Of a stretch of 64,000 nt of DNA, positions 17,258-26,681 are shown one piece after another; within the stretch, counting starts at the first letter, position 1, and each line of letters opens with the position of its first letter. A program made the translations under genes and the position numbers. Under the pieces are notes generated by a model, which saw only the letters and a list, made by a program, of their open reading frames with translations, searched no databases and was not told the origin of the DNA. Where the stretch lies: assembly GCA_905479325.1 (NCBI GenBank), contig CAJQLW010000013.1, positions 42,929 to 106,928 of the forward strand, in the 5' to 3' direction. Source of the DNA: an uncultured Flavobacteriales bacterium (lineage in GTDB: Bacteria; Bacteroidota; Bacteroidia; Flavobacteriales_E; Vicingaceae).

Positions 17258-18698
17258 TTTTTTAAAATCTAACAGCGTACTATTATTGTGCTTTTTGTTC
17301 ATTATGACAAATAGTGCACTTATTGCTCTTGAACAGTATTGGTTTTCATTGGTTCCATTTTTTCTGACAATTTTTATACTCGCATTTTCCTCTCTTGATA
17401 AATTATTATGGATTATTGTTTTTTCAACTCCGCTAAGTCTAAATTTGGAAGAACTTGATATTGGAGGAGTCGGAATGTTTATTCCTACCGAGCCTCTCTT
17501 GTTCGGTATGATGTTAATATTCTTCCTAAAGTTGCTGTATGAAAAGAGCTATGATAAAGCTGTCCTTAAGCACCCAATGACGATAGCAATATTTCTTAGT
17601 TTAGCTTGGATTCTTATTACAACTTTAACTAGTACAATGCCTGTTGTTTCGATAAAATTCTTTCTAAGTCGTTTGTGGTTTCTTTCAGCAATGTTTTTTA
17701 TTGGGACCCAATTATTTAAAAGTGTGGCTAACATTAGAGTGTTTTTCTGGCTGTATACAATTCCACTTTCTATTGTCGCTATTTTTACATTTATTCATCA
17801 TGGAATGAATGGTTTTGAAGAGAGAGCTGCACACTGGGTGATGCAACCTTTTTTTAAGGATCATACAGTTTATGGAGCAGTCGTGGCAATGATGTTCCCA
17901 ATTGTAATGTGTTTACTTAGTTTAAAAAGGTATAATAAGTATAAACCAATTTTAATAGCAATGCTTATTGTAATTTCATTAGGAATTGTGTTTTCTTATG
18001 GTAGAGCAGCCTGGATTAGTTTAGTAGGTGCATTCCTTTTATCATTGATTTATAAATTAAAAATTAAAGCATCTATAATACTGTCATTCGGGGGGCTAGT
18101 TTTATTATTTGTATTTATATTTTGGTCTAGTATTGTGGGTGTTTTAGAAGAAAACGAGCAAGATTCTACAAGTGAAAATCTAACTGAACATGTTCAATCA
18201 ATTACCAATATTTCTACAGACGCTTCCAACTTAGAGCGGATCAACAGGTGGAATTCAGCAATAGAAATGTTCAAGCGTAAACCAATTCTTGGTTGGGGAC
18301 CTGGTACTTATGCTTTTCAGTATGCTCCATTTCAATCTTCTGATGACATAACCATTATTAGCACAAATGCAGGAGATGGAGGTAATGCGCATTCTGAATT
18401 TATTGGGCCGTTAGCAGAACAAGGCATTCTTGGGGTATTATTTTTTATATTAATTATAGTTGTTTTTTATTCAAAAGCTTCAATATTATATAACAAATTG
18501 CCTGAGGGTGAATTACGTACTATAGTTTTTTATATAATTCTTGCTTTTACAACTTATATCATTAATGGGACTTTAAATAACTTTTTAGATACGGATAAGG
18601 CAAGTGTGCCATTTTGGGCATTTATAGCCATGATTGTGGCCATTGATCTAAATTCAAAGAAGCTTATTGCTAAAGAAACTGAGCAGCAAGAAAAGTAA
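17247..18698 (+). CDS. O-antigen ligase / polymerase family protein (Wzy_C)
   Basis: About 483 residues and 11-12 predicted membrane helices. The large periplasmic loop near residues 345-380 holds the PF04932 hallmark NRWNSAIEMFKRKPILGWGPG, including the basic residues and the GWGPG turn, and is followed by AHSEF. Members join finished O-antigen to lipid A core or polymerise repeat units. I chose the ATG at 17247 (MSNNFLK), which overlaps the preceding gene by 11 bases, over an in-frame TTG at 17223 that adds a charged leader. Its 3' end faces the phosphatase gene on the other strand and overlaps that gene's repaired reading frame by 29 bases. Confidence 0.83.
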   Translation: MSNNFLKSNSVLLLCFLFIMTNSALIALEQYWFSLVPFFLTIFILAFSSLDKLLWIIVFSTPLSLNLEELDIGGVGMFIPTEPLLFGMMLIFFLKLLYEKSYDKAVLKHPMTIAIFLSLAWILITTLTSTMPVVSIKFFLSRLWFLSAMFFIGTQLFKSVANIRVFFWLYTIPLSIVAIFTFIHHGMNGFEERAAHWVMQPFFKDHTVYGAVVAMMFPIVMCLLSLKRYNKYKPILIAMLIVISLGIVFSYGRAAWISLVGAFLLSLIYKLKIKASIILSFGGLVLLFVFIFWSSIVGVLEENEQDSTSENLTEHVQSITNISTDASNLERINRWNSAIEMFKRKPILGWGPGTYAFQYAPFQSSDDITIISTNAGDGGNAHSEFIGPLAEQGILGVLFFILIIVVFYSKASILYNKLPEGELRTIVFYIILAFTTYIINGTLNNFLDTDKASVPFWAFIAMIVAIDLNSKKLIAKETEQQEK

Positions 18699-19896
18699 TG
18701 TCATCGCTAAGCCCGTCTTCTCCTTTACTTTCTTCTACAAGTTGATTAAGCTTTTGAAAAATCTCGTTTAATCCGATCGTTCCTATTAAAAGATTTGCAA
18801 CTCCTTCCGCTTCTATTGTGGTCTGGAATTTCAGTTAATCCGTCAGTATAGCAAACCAACCTATCTTCTTTGTCTATTGAAATTTTCCCAACTTTAAGAG
18901 AAGGAAGATTCGGAAACATTCCCAAAATGGTGGAGCCTGTATTTAAGTAGTGATGACCTCCTCCTTTTAAAATAAGAGGGGGTTGATGGCCACAATTTAC
19001 GTAACTAAGCTCTTTATTCTTTGGTTTATAAATACCAATAAATAGGGTTATGAATTTTTCAAAATTGGCAGACTCTATTCTTTTCTGGTTGCACAGCTCA
19101 ACGAGTTCAGTTAGGTTTTCAGCTATTTGAATGTGTGCTCTTAAATTCGCTTGAAAATTTGCCATCAGTAGGGCTGCCGAAATTCCTTTGCCTGATACAT
19201 CTGCAATGCAAATGGCCGTTCTGCCGTTCGAGAGAGGAATAACATCGTAATAATCACCTCCAACTTCACTGTGAGGAAGGTAAGCAGCGTGCACCTTTAA
19301 AGTGTTTGTATTTGGTAATGTCTTTGGAAATAAGAGCGTTTGCATTGTTCGAGCCAGCTCTAATTCTTTGTTAAGTGCAGCTTGTTTAATTTCTTGTTTG
19401 TACAGTCGCTTGTTTTCCAAGGCAACAACAATGATGTTAACGAGGGTTTGAATAAAGCGTAAATTTTTAATGATGGGACTTACTTCCATCTTTTCGTCTT
19501 CTATATCTGCTAGAAGCATGAAAGCCAGTGGATGGTCTTTATGAAAAACCGGAATAGCAATTTCAAACTGCCGTAAACATTGGTTGCTATTGTTGTGGCT
19601 AATGGTTCCGATGTCTGTGAAGGATTCGACAAGATTGAAAATTTCAATCGCTTCACATTCTATTTTTTCGATTCCCTCAGTTAAGGAAATTTTCAATTCT
19701 CTTGAATCAAAAGTGAATAAAGCTAGTTTTGCAATATTTAAATTGTCAGTAATTACAGATTTGAGAATTGTAAAGAGGCGCTCTTCTGATGAGTTGTCGT
19801 TTATTGCATTGGTAATGTGCAATAGTGTATCTAGTTTTGATTTAGATTGTTGAAGTTTTCCTTTTACCCTCCCCTCTTGGCTTTATCGTCTGTCAT
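18670..19896 (-). pseudogene. SpoIIE/RsbU-type PP2C serine phosphatase with two frameshifts
   Basis: The open central frame (19882-18746) codes for a short coiled coil, a GAF-like sensor region, and an RsbU/SpoIIE phosphatase with the metal sites EVGGDYYDV and ADVSGKG and the final CYTDGLTE. Two breaks are visible. At the 5' end an ATG at 19896 overlaps the stop of the upstream lpxD paralogue (ATGA) and reads [10 protein letters not shown], then needs one extra base near the G-rich run at 19867-19876 to enter the main frame. At the 3' end the main frame leaves the family pattern after PDHN. Dropping one base near 18814 restores EAEGVANLLIG and the conserved DDITFLAAQF, ending at the TAG at 18670. 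As written, only a product starting at the TTG at 19822 with an altered tail could be made. Decay and sequencing error both remain possible. Confidence 0.75.
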
Positions 19897-20825
19897 TCTT
19901 TTGCCGACTTGCTAAAAAGTTCGGGAAGTCTTCGGACGAGAGCCATCTCTTTGAATTTTGCACGACTTTCATCTACGGGACTTCCTAAGTATGTTTTGTT
20001 GCCTTCTAGTGTTTTTCCAACTCCACTTTGTGCGTATAGCACTGTTTTATCCCCAATAGCAATTCCACTTGCAATTCCTACTTGTCCCCAAATGGTTACT
20101 TCATTCCCAATTTCTACACAACCAGCAATACCAGCTTGCGCGGCTATAAGGCATTTTTTACCAATGTAGGTATCATGTCCAATCTGTACTAAGTTGTCTA
20201 TTTTAGTTCCCTCTCCAATTGTGGTAACAGCAGTTACTCCTTTATCAATGGTACAATTTGCGCCAATTTCTACGTTCTTTTCAATTAAAACACCGCCGTT
20301 ACTGTTCAACCGATCAAAATGGGTGCCTCTATTTTTATAGTAAAACCCGAAAGAACCAATTACTGTTCCAGATTGGATGATGACATTATCCTCTATTGTT
20401 ACATCGTTTAAAATGCTAACGTTTGGAAAAATAAGGCAATTCTTTCCTATTTTGACATTGTGCCCAATGCTAACTGACGGATGAATTTTAGTGCCTGCAC
20501 CGATTTCTGTTTCCTCTTGTTGTATTTCTGAAAACAAAAAAGGGTTGAAGTAATTTAAAATGAAGTTAAAACTCCTGAAAGGATCGTCACATATAATAAT
20601 GCCCTTCCCTTCAGGAACTTCAACATCTTTGTTTATTAAAACAACAGAAGCACTGCAATTGAGTGCCTTGTCGTAATATTTTGGATGGTCCACAAATACA
20701 ATATCTTCGTGCTCAACTCTATGAATTTCGTTGATTCCGGTAACAGCTAGATTTGCATCACCACTAAAAGGTGAGTCGAGCAAGGCTGCAATTGCCGATA
20801 GGGTATAAGTTTTACCTAATTTCAT
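19893..20825 (-). CDS. LpxD-like UDP-3-O-acylglucosamine N-acyltransferase (second paralogue)
   Basis: 310 residues: an N-terminal uridine-binding-type domain (about 1-100), then left-handed beta-helix hexapeptide repeats (about 105-270) with VQIGHD, whose histidine matches the catalytic one of LpxD, and a short C-terminal helix. LpxD adds the N-linked 3-hydroxyacyl chain to lipid A precursors. This copy is shorter than the lpxD at 24250 and lies three bases after efp. A second LpxD-like gene next to efp is common in Bacteroidota. It may use a different acyl chain or a different sugar. Confidence 0.8.
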   Translation of the reverse strand: MKLGKTYTLSAIAALLDSPFSGDANLAVTGINEIHRVEHEDIVFVDHPKYYDKALNCSASVVLINKDVEVPEGKGIIICDDPFRSFNFILNYFNPFLFSEIQQEETEIGAGTKIHPSVSIGHNVKIGKNCLIFPNVSILNDVTIEDNVIIQSGTVIGSFGFYYKNRGTHFDRLNSNGGVLIEKNVEIGANCTIDKGVTAVTTIGEGTKIDNLVQIGHDTYIGKKCLIAAQAGIAGCVEIGNEVTIWGQVGIASGIAIGDKTVLYAQSGVGKTLEGNKTYLGSPVDESRAKFKEMALVRRLPELFSKSAKE

Positions 20826-20828
20826 GGG

Positions 20829-21395
20829 TTATGATTTCAAACGCTCACAATAAGAGCCATCTCTAGTATCAATTCTAATTCTGTCTCCTTCATTTATAAA
20901 TAAAGGAACACGAACTTCTGCTCCAGTTTCTACTGTTGCAGGTTTGGTTGCATTGGTAGCTGTATCTCCTTTTATACCTGGCTCTGTGAACGTAATTTGT
21001 AGGTTTACAAAAGCCGGCAAATCGCAAGAAAGTGGTTTTTCCTCTTCAGCATGGTAAGTAATGTCTACCATATCTCCTTCCTTTAAAAACTGCGGAGCGT
21101 TAATCATTGCTTTCGGCAAGAAGGTTTGTTCGTAATCATCCGTGTTCATGAAGTGATAACCACTATCGTCGTTAAATAAATACTGATACTGTCTTGTCTC
21201 AATTCTAACAGGATCAATTTTTACACCTGAATTGAATGTGTTGTCTATGATTTTTCCTGAGGTTAGGCTTTGCAATTTGGTTCTTACAAATGCAGGGCCT
21301 TTGCCTGGTTTTACGTGTTGAAATTCAAGGATTTTATATAAATCATTGTTCCAATTCATACATAATCCGTTCTTAAAATCTGAAGTATTTGCCAT
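20829..21395 (-). CDS. efp: Translation elongation factor P
   Basis: EF-P rescues ribosomes stalled at consecutive prolines. The product has 188 residues, the normal length, with the three beta-barrel domains and the tip loop PGKG, whose lysine (K32 with this start) is the usual modification site. I start it at the ATG at 21395 (MANTSDFK). The in-frame TTG at 21416 lies inside a strong -7 box (21414-21421), so it should not be transcribed. The C terminus ends in the conserved [13 protein letters not shown]. Confidence 0.95.
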   Translation of the reverse strand: MANTSDFKNGLCMNWNNDLYKILEFQHVKPGKGPAFVRTKLQSLTSGKIIDNTFNSGVKIDPVRIETRQYQYLFNDDSGYHFMNTDDYEQTFLPKAMINAPQFLKEGDMVDITYHAEEEKPLSCDLPAFVNLQITFTEPGIKGDTATNATKPATVETGAEVRVPLFINEGDRIRIDTRDGSYCERLKS

Positions 21396-21413
21396 AATAT
21401 AAATGTATTGAAT

Positions 21414-21421
21414 CAAAGATA
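21414..21421 (-). promoter_or_regulatory. Promoter -7 box TATCTTTG for efp
   Basis: The minus strand reads TATCTTTG, an exact TAnnTTTG match, 18 bases before the efp ATG and just after the stop of the ABC ATPase gene. It would give efp and the following lpxD paralogue their own transcript. It also argues against the upstream TTG start. Confidence 0.55.
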
Positions 21422-21440
21422 ATGATTAGACTTGAAATTG

Positions 21441-22061
21441 CTATTTATAATCTGTGATTCTTATTGTTTTTTCAATGTTATAAAGTTCGTCACTTTGCTC
21501 ATTTGAACCAATAATTGTGGTTCTATTCTTATTGAAGCTGTCCATTAATTGATGGTACAACTGAATTCCGGTTGAATCTAAATTTGAACAAGGCTCATCG
21601 AGCAAGAGCAAATCTGATTCAGTGCAAATTACTAAGCCAAGCTTCAACCGCTGTTTCATTCCCGACGAAAAGTTTTTGATAAATTTATCTTTTGCGTCTT
21701 CTAAATAAACCAGCTTTATAAATGTTTCAGGTGTCAAGCCGTTTTGAAGTAATTTGAATTTTAAATGAAAATCAATCAATTCTTTACAGGTAAATTCCTC
21801 GATTAAATCTACATAAGGTGCTGCAAAGTTGATGCGATTATAAACTTCTGAAACATCTATTTCTGCGGCAGAAATGAAGTAATTTATTTCGCCTTTTGAG
21901 GGTAACTCTGCTCCAGAAAGTAGTTTAATGAAAGTTGACTTTCCACTACCGTTAGAACCGATAATACCAATTCTTTCGCCAGATTCAATAGTTAACGAAA
22001 CGGACTTAAAAATCCATTCTTTGTTAAATCGTTTTGAAAGCGAATGAATTTGAATGTTCAT
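21441..22061 (-). CDS. Stand-alone ABC transporter ATP-binding protein
   Basis: A 206-residue single ABC ATPase domain. Walker A is GSNGSGKST, the signature is FSSGMKQR, and Walker B is LLLLDEPCSNLD. No permease gene is adjacent. It sits between lpxA and efp inside the lipid A block. In Bacteroidota an ATPase of this kind at this place is frequent, and its partner and cargo are unknown. It could energise a membrane protein encoded elsewhere, possibly in lipid or envelope transport, but nothing here shows that. Confidence 0.85.
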   Translation of the reverse strand: MNIQIHSLSKRFNKEWIFKSVSLTIESGERIGIIGSNGSGKSTFIKLLSGAELPSKGEINYFISAAEIDVSEVYNRINFAAPYVDLIEEFTCKELIDFHLKFKLLQNGLTPETFIKLVYLEDAKDKFIKNFSSGMKQRLKLGLVICTESDLLLLDEPCSNLDSTGIQLYHQLMDSFNKNRTTIIGSNEQSDELYNIEKTIRITDYK

Positions 22062-22084
22062 CTTTCTGCTGTTCCTGCCTAATT

Positions 22085-22858
22085 TTAACTCAATGGACCT
22101 CGAATAATTCCTTTTTGTGAACCTTCAATAAAGTCAAGTATTTGGGTTTTTTCTGGCGAGTCTGAAATCGATGCTTTTATTTCTTCCAACGATTTTGAAA
22201 CATTTGTTCCGTGCACAAAAATGTGTCTGTAAATGTCTTCAATTTGGCTGATGCTTGATGTATCGTAACCTCTTCTTCTTAATCCAATTGCATTAATTCC
22301 AGCATAAGTTAAAGGTTCTCTTGCTGCTTTTACAAATGGTGGTACATCTTTTCTCACCAACGATCCCCCTGCAATGAAAGAATGCTCTCCAATTCTTATA
22401 AATTGTTGAACAGCGACAACTCCTTCTAAAATTACATAATCCTCAATGGTAACATGACCTGCAATGTTTGCAGTGTTTGCCAAAATAACATTGTTTCCAA
22501 TAAAGGCATCGTGTGCAATGTGCACATACGCCATTAGCAAGCAGTTGTTACCAACTACCGTTTTATGTCGGTCTTCAGTTCCTCTGTTAATTGTAACACA
22601 CTCTCTAATCGTAGTGTTGTTGCCAATTTCTGCGGTAGTTACCTCTCCGTGAAATTTTAAATCTTGTGGAATAGCAGAAATAACTGCGCCCGGAAAAATT
22701 TTGCAATTTTCTCCAATTCTTGCACCATCCATAATGGTGACGTTCGGACCAATCCAAGTGTTATCACCAATAACAACGTCACCTGCAATATAAGTGAATG
22801 GGTCTATATTAACGTTGTTACCAATTTTTGCATCTGGATGAATATAAACGTTCTCCAT
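22085..22858 (-). CDS. lpxA: Acyl-[ACP]-UDP-N-acetylglucosamine O-acyltransferase
   Basis: LpxA performs the first step of lipid A synthesis, adding a 3-hydroxyacyl chain to UDP-GlcNAc. The protein has 257 residues, with a left-handed beta-helix of hexapeptide repeats (about 1-185) and a helical C-terminal domain. The catalytic histidine is in HIAHDAFIGN. Its ATG overlaps the TAA of lpxC/fabZ by one base (TAATG), so expression is coupled. It is followed 23 bases later by the ABC ATPase gene. Confidence 0.96.
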   Translation of the reverse strand: MENVYIHPDAKIGNNVNIDPFTYIAGDVVIGDNTWIGPNVTIMDGARIGENCKIFPGAVISAIPQDLKFHGEVTTAEIGNNTTIRECVTINRGTEDRHKTVVGNNCLLMAYVHIAHDAFIGNNVILANTANIAGHVTIEDYVILEGVVAVQQFIRIGEHSFIAGGSLVRKDVPPFVKAAREPLTYAGINAIGLRRRGYDTSSISQIEDIYRHIFVHGTNVSKSLEEIKASISDSPEKTQILDFIEGSQKGIIRGPLS

Positions 22859-24246
22859 TATTTCTCTTTTACAATTTGAGCCATCAATTCGCCTTCAGCA
22901 ACAACTTTTCCGTTTACATAGGCTTTAGCTGACATCAGAATCATTCCGCGGCGAATTGGTTGTAGCAAATCTAATCTAAAAATTAGCACATCACCCGGTA
23001 TTACTTTTTGTTTGAATTTAACCTTATCAATTTTAACAAAATAGGTTAAGTAGTTTTCAGGGTCAGGAACTGTGCTAAGTGCTAAAATTCCTCCTGTTTG
23101 TGCCATTGCCTCAACTTGCAATACCCCAGGCATTACAGGTGCTCCTGGAAAGTGACCTTGAAAGAATTGCTCGTTCATGGTAACATTCTTCACGCCTACT
23201 ACATGCGTATCGCTTAACTCTATAATTTTGTCAACCAGTAACATTGGGTAACGGTGCGGCAATATTTTTTCAATGCTGTTTATGTCGTGAATTGGCTCAG
23301 CAGTCAAATCAAATTTTGGAACTGCTTTTTCTCTTTTCTTTATTTCCGATTTAATTAGCCTAGCGAAATCAACATTGCCTTTGTGGCCCGGTCTTGCTGC
23401 AAGAATATGCCCTTTAATGGGTCTGCCTACTAATGCTAAATCTCCTACAATATCTAACAACTTATGCCGTGCAGGTTCATCTTGAAAATGAAGTTTTAGG
23501 TTGTTTAATACTCCAGTGTCAGTAATTGCAATTTTAGGCTTGCCTAGTAAATCTGCTAATTCGTCTAGTTTCTCTTGCGGCGGAATTACATCTACCAAAA
23601 CAATAGCATTGTCCAAATCTCCACCTTTAATAAGGTTGTTTTTTGCAAGAAATTCTAATTCTCTTAAGAAGACGAAAGTTCTGCACATGGAAATATTAGG
23701 CTCAAATTCGCCTAAATGATACATGTGAGCGTGCTGTGTTCCTAAAGTAGGGGAGTTATAATCTACCATAACCGTTAAACGGAACTCATCTTGAGGCACC
23801 GCTAACATTTCTGTCATTCGATCTAAATCTTCGTACGTAAGGTTTTCTTCTATTACAAAGTAATCTTTCTCCGCCTCTTGGTCCTCAATTCCAGCATCTT
23901 TTAATGCTTGAACAAAAAAGTGCGCACTTCCATCTAAAATGGGCACTTCTGGGCCATCAATTTCAATTAATAAATTGTCGATTTCTAAGCCGTAAGCGGC
24001 AGCTAATAAGTGTTCAGTAGTGTGAACTCGTGCGCCATTTTGCTCAATAGTAGTTCCTCTAGACGTATCAACAACTAAGTCAGCATCTGCCTTAATTGTT
24101 GGCTGTCCCTCAAGATCTATTCGTTGAAAAACGTATCCGTGATTTTCAGGAGCTGATTTAAACGTAACAGTTGCTTTTTTTCCTGTATGTAATCCAACTC
24201 CATTTAGTGAAATGGAGTTTATAATGGTTTTTTGTTTCGTGCTCAT
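22858..24246 (-). CDS. lpxC/fabZ: Bifunctional LpxC deacetylase / FabZ dehydratase
   Basis: A 462-residue fusion typical of Bacteroidota. Residues about 1-300 are LpxC, the zinc-dependent deacetylase that commits to lipid A synthesis, with VHTTEHLLAA and the later zinc ligands. Residues about 315-462 are FabZ, the 3-hydroxyacyl-ACP dehydratase, with LPHRYPMLLVDK and GVLQVEAMAQTGG. The two activities compete for the same 3-hydroxyacyl-ACP pool, so joining them fixes their ratio. It is coupled to lpxA by a TAATG overlap and starts three bases after lpxD. Confidence 0.97.
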   Translation of the reverse strand: MSTKQKTIINSISLNGVGLHTGKKATVTFKSAPENHGYVFQRIDLEGQPTIKADADLVVDTSRGTTIEQNGARVHTTEHLLAAAYGLEIDNLLIEIDGPEVPILDGSAHFFVQALKDAGIEDQEAEKDYFVIEENLTYEDLDRMTEMLAVPQDEFRLTVMVDYNSPTLGTQHAHMYHLGEFEPNISMCRTFVFLRELEFLAKNNLIKGGDLDNAIVLVDVIPPQEKLDELADLLGKPKIAITDTGVLNNLKLHFQDEPARHKLLDIVGDLALVGRPIKGHILAARPGHKGNVDFARLIKSEIKKREKAVPKFDLTAEPIHDINSIEKILPHRYPMLLVDKIIELSDTHVVGVKNVTMNEQFFQGHFPGAPVMPGVLQVEAMAQTGGILALSTVPDPENYLTYFVKIDKVKFKQKVIPGDVLIFRLDLLQPIRRGMILMSAKAYVNGKVVAEGELMAQIVKEK

Positions 24247-24249
24247 AAA

Positions 24250-25299
24250 CTAGTTTGAGGCTGCTTTTAATTCTTTTAATTGTTTTTCTAGTGTCCTGAT
24301 TTGACTAGCTAAGTCAGGTAACTTTCTAAACATTACGTATGATCTTTTGTAATCGCCAATTGGAATAGATGGAGAACCTTGTACAATTGCTCCTTTTTTT
24401 TCAATTGAATTTCCTATTCCACTTTGTGCTGCAATTTTTACTTCTTCTGCAATTTTTATATGTCCTACTATTCCAACTTGACCACCAATCATACAGTTTT
24501 TGCCAATTTTAGTAGAACCTGCTATACCGGTTTGCGCAGCAATTACGGTGTTTTCTCCAATGTCTACATTGTGAGCAATTTGAATTAAGTTATCCAATTT
24601 TACTCCTTTTCTTATGTAGGTAGATCCTAATGTTGCTCTATCAACGCAAGTGTTCGCGCCAATTTCCACGTAATCTTCAATTACAACATTTCCAATTTGA
24701 GGTACTTTCTTGTAGTTGTTCTCGCTATTTGGAACAAATCCGAATCCATCCGCTCCTAAAATAGTACCAGAGTGAATAACACATTCTTTACCAATTTGAG
24801 TTTCAGAATAAATCCTTGCACCGGCAAAAACAGTAGTGTTTTCGTCTATCGTTACATTATCACCAACAAATGAATTTGGAAAAATTTTAACACCATCTGC
24901 AATGGTTGTATTCTCACCAATTACCACATGTTCTCCCAAGTAAACGTTTTCTCCAATACTAGCAGAATCTGCAACAATAGCTGATTTTGCAATGCCAACC
25001 TTATTGTTTTTTACCTGATTATACATTTCAAGCAACTTCCCAAAAGCACCGTAAGCATCTGCAACGCGAATTAAGGTAGGCTTGTACTTTAATTCTCTCT
25101 CAGCAGAAAAGTCGTTGCCAACAATTACTATGGAGGCTTGCGTATCGTATATGTAATCGATGTACTTTGGGTTTGCTAAAAATGACAGTGAGCCAGGCGT
25201 GCCTTCTTCAATTTTTGAAAGGGTAGAAACGCTTGATTCACCGTTTCCTTCCACTGTTCCTTGTAGTAATTCAGAGATTTGGTTGGCCGAAAATTCCAT
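24250..25299 (-). CDS. lpxD: UDP-3-O-acylglucosamine N-acyltransferase LpxD
   Basis: 349 residues: an N-terminal LpxD domain (about 1-100), hexapeptide beta-helix repeats (about 105-300) with the catalytic histidine in LIQIAHN, and a C-terminal helix that packs in the trimer. It adds the second (amide-linked) hydroxyacyl chain in lipid A synthesis. It is the first gene of the lipid A operon. A -7 box TACTTTTG lies only four bases upstream of the ATG, suggesting a leaderless mRNA. Confidence 0.95.
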   Translation of the reverse strand: MEFSANQISELLQGTVEGNGESSVSTLSKIEEGTPGSLSFLANPKYIDYIYDTQASIVIVGNDFSAERELKYKPTLIRVADAYGAFGKLLEMYNQVKNNKVGIAKSAIVADSASIGENVYLGEHVVIGENTTIADGVKIFPNSFVGDNVTIDENTTVFAGARIYSETQIGKECVIHSGTILGADGFGFVPNSENNYKKVPQIGNVVIEDYVEIGANTCVDRATLGSTYIRKGVKLDNLIQIAHNVDIGENTVIAAQTGIAGSTKIGKNCMIGGQVGIVGHIKIAEEVKIAAQSGIGNSIEKKGAIVQGSPSIPIGDYKRSYVMFRKLPDLASQIRTLEKQLKELKAASN

Positions 25300-25303
25300 C
25301 GTT

Positions 25304-25311
25304 CAAAAGTA
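25304..25311 (-). promoter_or_regulatory. Promoter -7 box TACTTTTG directly before lpxD
   Basis: The minus strand reads TACTTTTG, with only four bases between the box and the ATG of lpxD. If used, transcription would begin at about the A of the start codon. No TTG at -33 was seen. Confidence 0.45.
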
Positions 25312-25335
25312 ATAAATAATTAAAGTAGCGCTTAG

Positions 25336-26598
25336 CTAGTTATTTTTCAAGTTATCAACCATTATTTGTTTGGGATAACAAATAAAGTGTTTTACAACTT
25401 CTTCTGTTAAGGCATTGATATTTAATTGATCTGCTGCTTGGGCAATGTCCTTTATTTCCCCGTTTTTAAAGAGCAAGTTTATTTTGTCTTTTTTGGGAGA
25501 GTAGGCGTTGTTTTTGATTGAATCGGTGAATATGAAATAACTTGCTTCTTTACCTTGAATACCTGTACTTTCTGCCAAATCCTTCAGATGCTTACTTACC
25601 TCTGCCTTTTTAAATGCGTCTTTGCGGATATCTATTTTATACAAATTCCTATTCACCAAAGATTTACATAAGCTGCTTAAAACAGGGTCTGAGTGGTTTT
25701 GCCACATTTTAATTGATGCTGTTATGTCAAAGTCATCTAGTTCAGAAAAACGAACAAGTGTCTCCAAGTTATTTTGGAATGATTCTTTATCGTGGTTTTC
25801 ATATAAAAAGTACCGAAGTGCATCGGTACAAAAAAGCGGCTCATTTTTGAGAGCGAGTTCTTTTGCCCTTTTTAAAATGTTTACCACCAAGCGCTCGGCA
25901 GAAAGAACAGTTTTGTGCAAGTATACTTGCCAATACATTAACCTTCTGGCTATAATGAATTTTTCTATGGAATATATTCCTTTCGCCTCAACTACTAGGT
26001 TGCCTTCTGCAACATTTAGCATGGAAATAATTCGCTCTGAGCTAATCACTCCTTCAGAAACTCCTGTAAAAAAGCTGTCTCGTCGCAAATAATCAAGTCG
26101 GTCCATATCTAGTTGAGAAGATACCAATTGATGTAAAAAGGGCTTTTTATATTTATTTTCAAAAATTTTGATTGCAAGGGTCAGTTTTCCGCCAAACTCT
26201 TCGTTCAAGCGCTGCATAAAAAAGCTTGAAATATCTTCGTGAGTTACATTGCCCACAATACTGTATTCTAATGCATGCGAAAATGGTCCATGCCCAATGT
26301 CGTGTAGTAAAATAGCAATTAACGTTGCTTTTCGTTCTTTTTTAGTGACTTTCTCTCCCTTCGACTCCAGCACGTCAAGCGCCTTCATGGTAAGGTGCAT
26401 GGCTCCCATAGCATGGTGAAAACGGGTATGCAAAGCGCCTGGATATACCAAATGCGTTAGTCCAAGCTGTTTTATTCTTCGAAGTCGTTGAAAAAAGGGA
26501 TGTTCAATGATGTCGAAAATTAAATTGAAAGGCAATGAAATAAACCCATAAACTGGGTCGTTAAAAATCTTCTTTTTATTGTATTTACTATTTCTCAA
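25336..26598 (-). CDS. HD-domain phosphohydrolase (dNTPase/SAMHD1-like)
   Basis: 420 residues of the HD superfamily, resembling YdhJ/dGTP triphosphohydrolase-like proteins. Metal ligands are visible in HTRFHHAMG and in the HD motif LLHDIGHGPFSH at about 95-106, with a later QLDMDRLDYLRRD. The family hydrolyses nucleotides or other phosphoesters, and the true substrate is unknown. The start is a TTG at 26598, because no ATG lies before the conserved DPVYGFI. It diverges from porX across about 80 bases. Confidence 0.82.
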   Translation of the reverse strand: MRNSKYNKKKIFNDPVYGFISLPFNLIFDIIEHPFFQRLRRIKQLGLTHLVYPGALHTRFHHAMGAMHLTMKALDVLESKGEKVTKKERKATLIAILLHDIGHGPFSHALEYSIVGNVTHEDISSFFMQRLNEEFGGKLTLAIKIFENKYKKPFLHQLVSSQLDMDRLDYLRRDSFFTGVSEGVISSERIISMLNVAEGNLVVEAKGIYSIEKFIIARRLMYWQVYLHKTVLSAERLVVNILKRAKELALKNEPLFCTDALRYFLYENHDKESFQNNLETLVRFSELDDFDITASIKMWQNHSDPVLSSLCKSLVNRNLYKIDIRKDAFKKAEVSKHLKDLAESTGIQGKEASYFIFTDSIKNNAYSPKKDKINLLFKNGEIKDIAQAADQLNINALTEEVVKHFICYPKQIMVDNLKNN

Positions 26599-26681
26599 GC
26601 GATTTAGATTTAACTAATTTTAGCAAGTGTGAATTGCAGCTTTGGCTACTTTCACATTTCTTGCAAACAAAACAAAACTGA

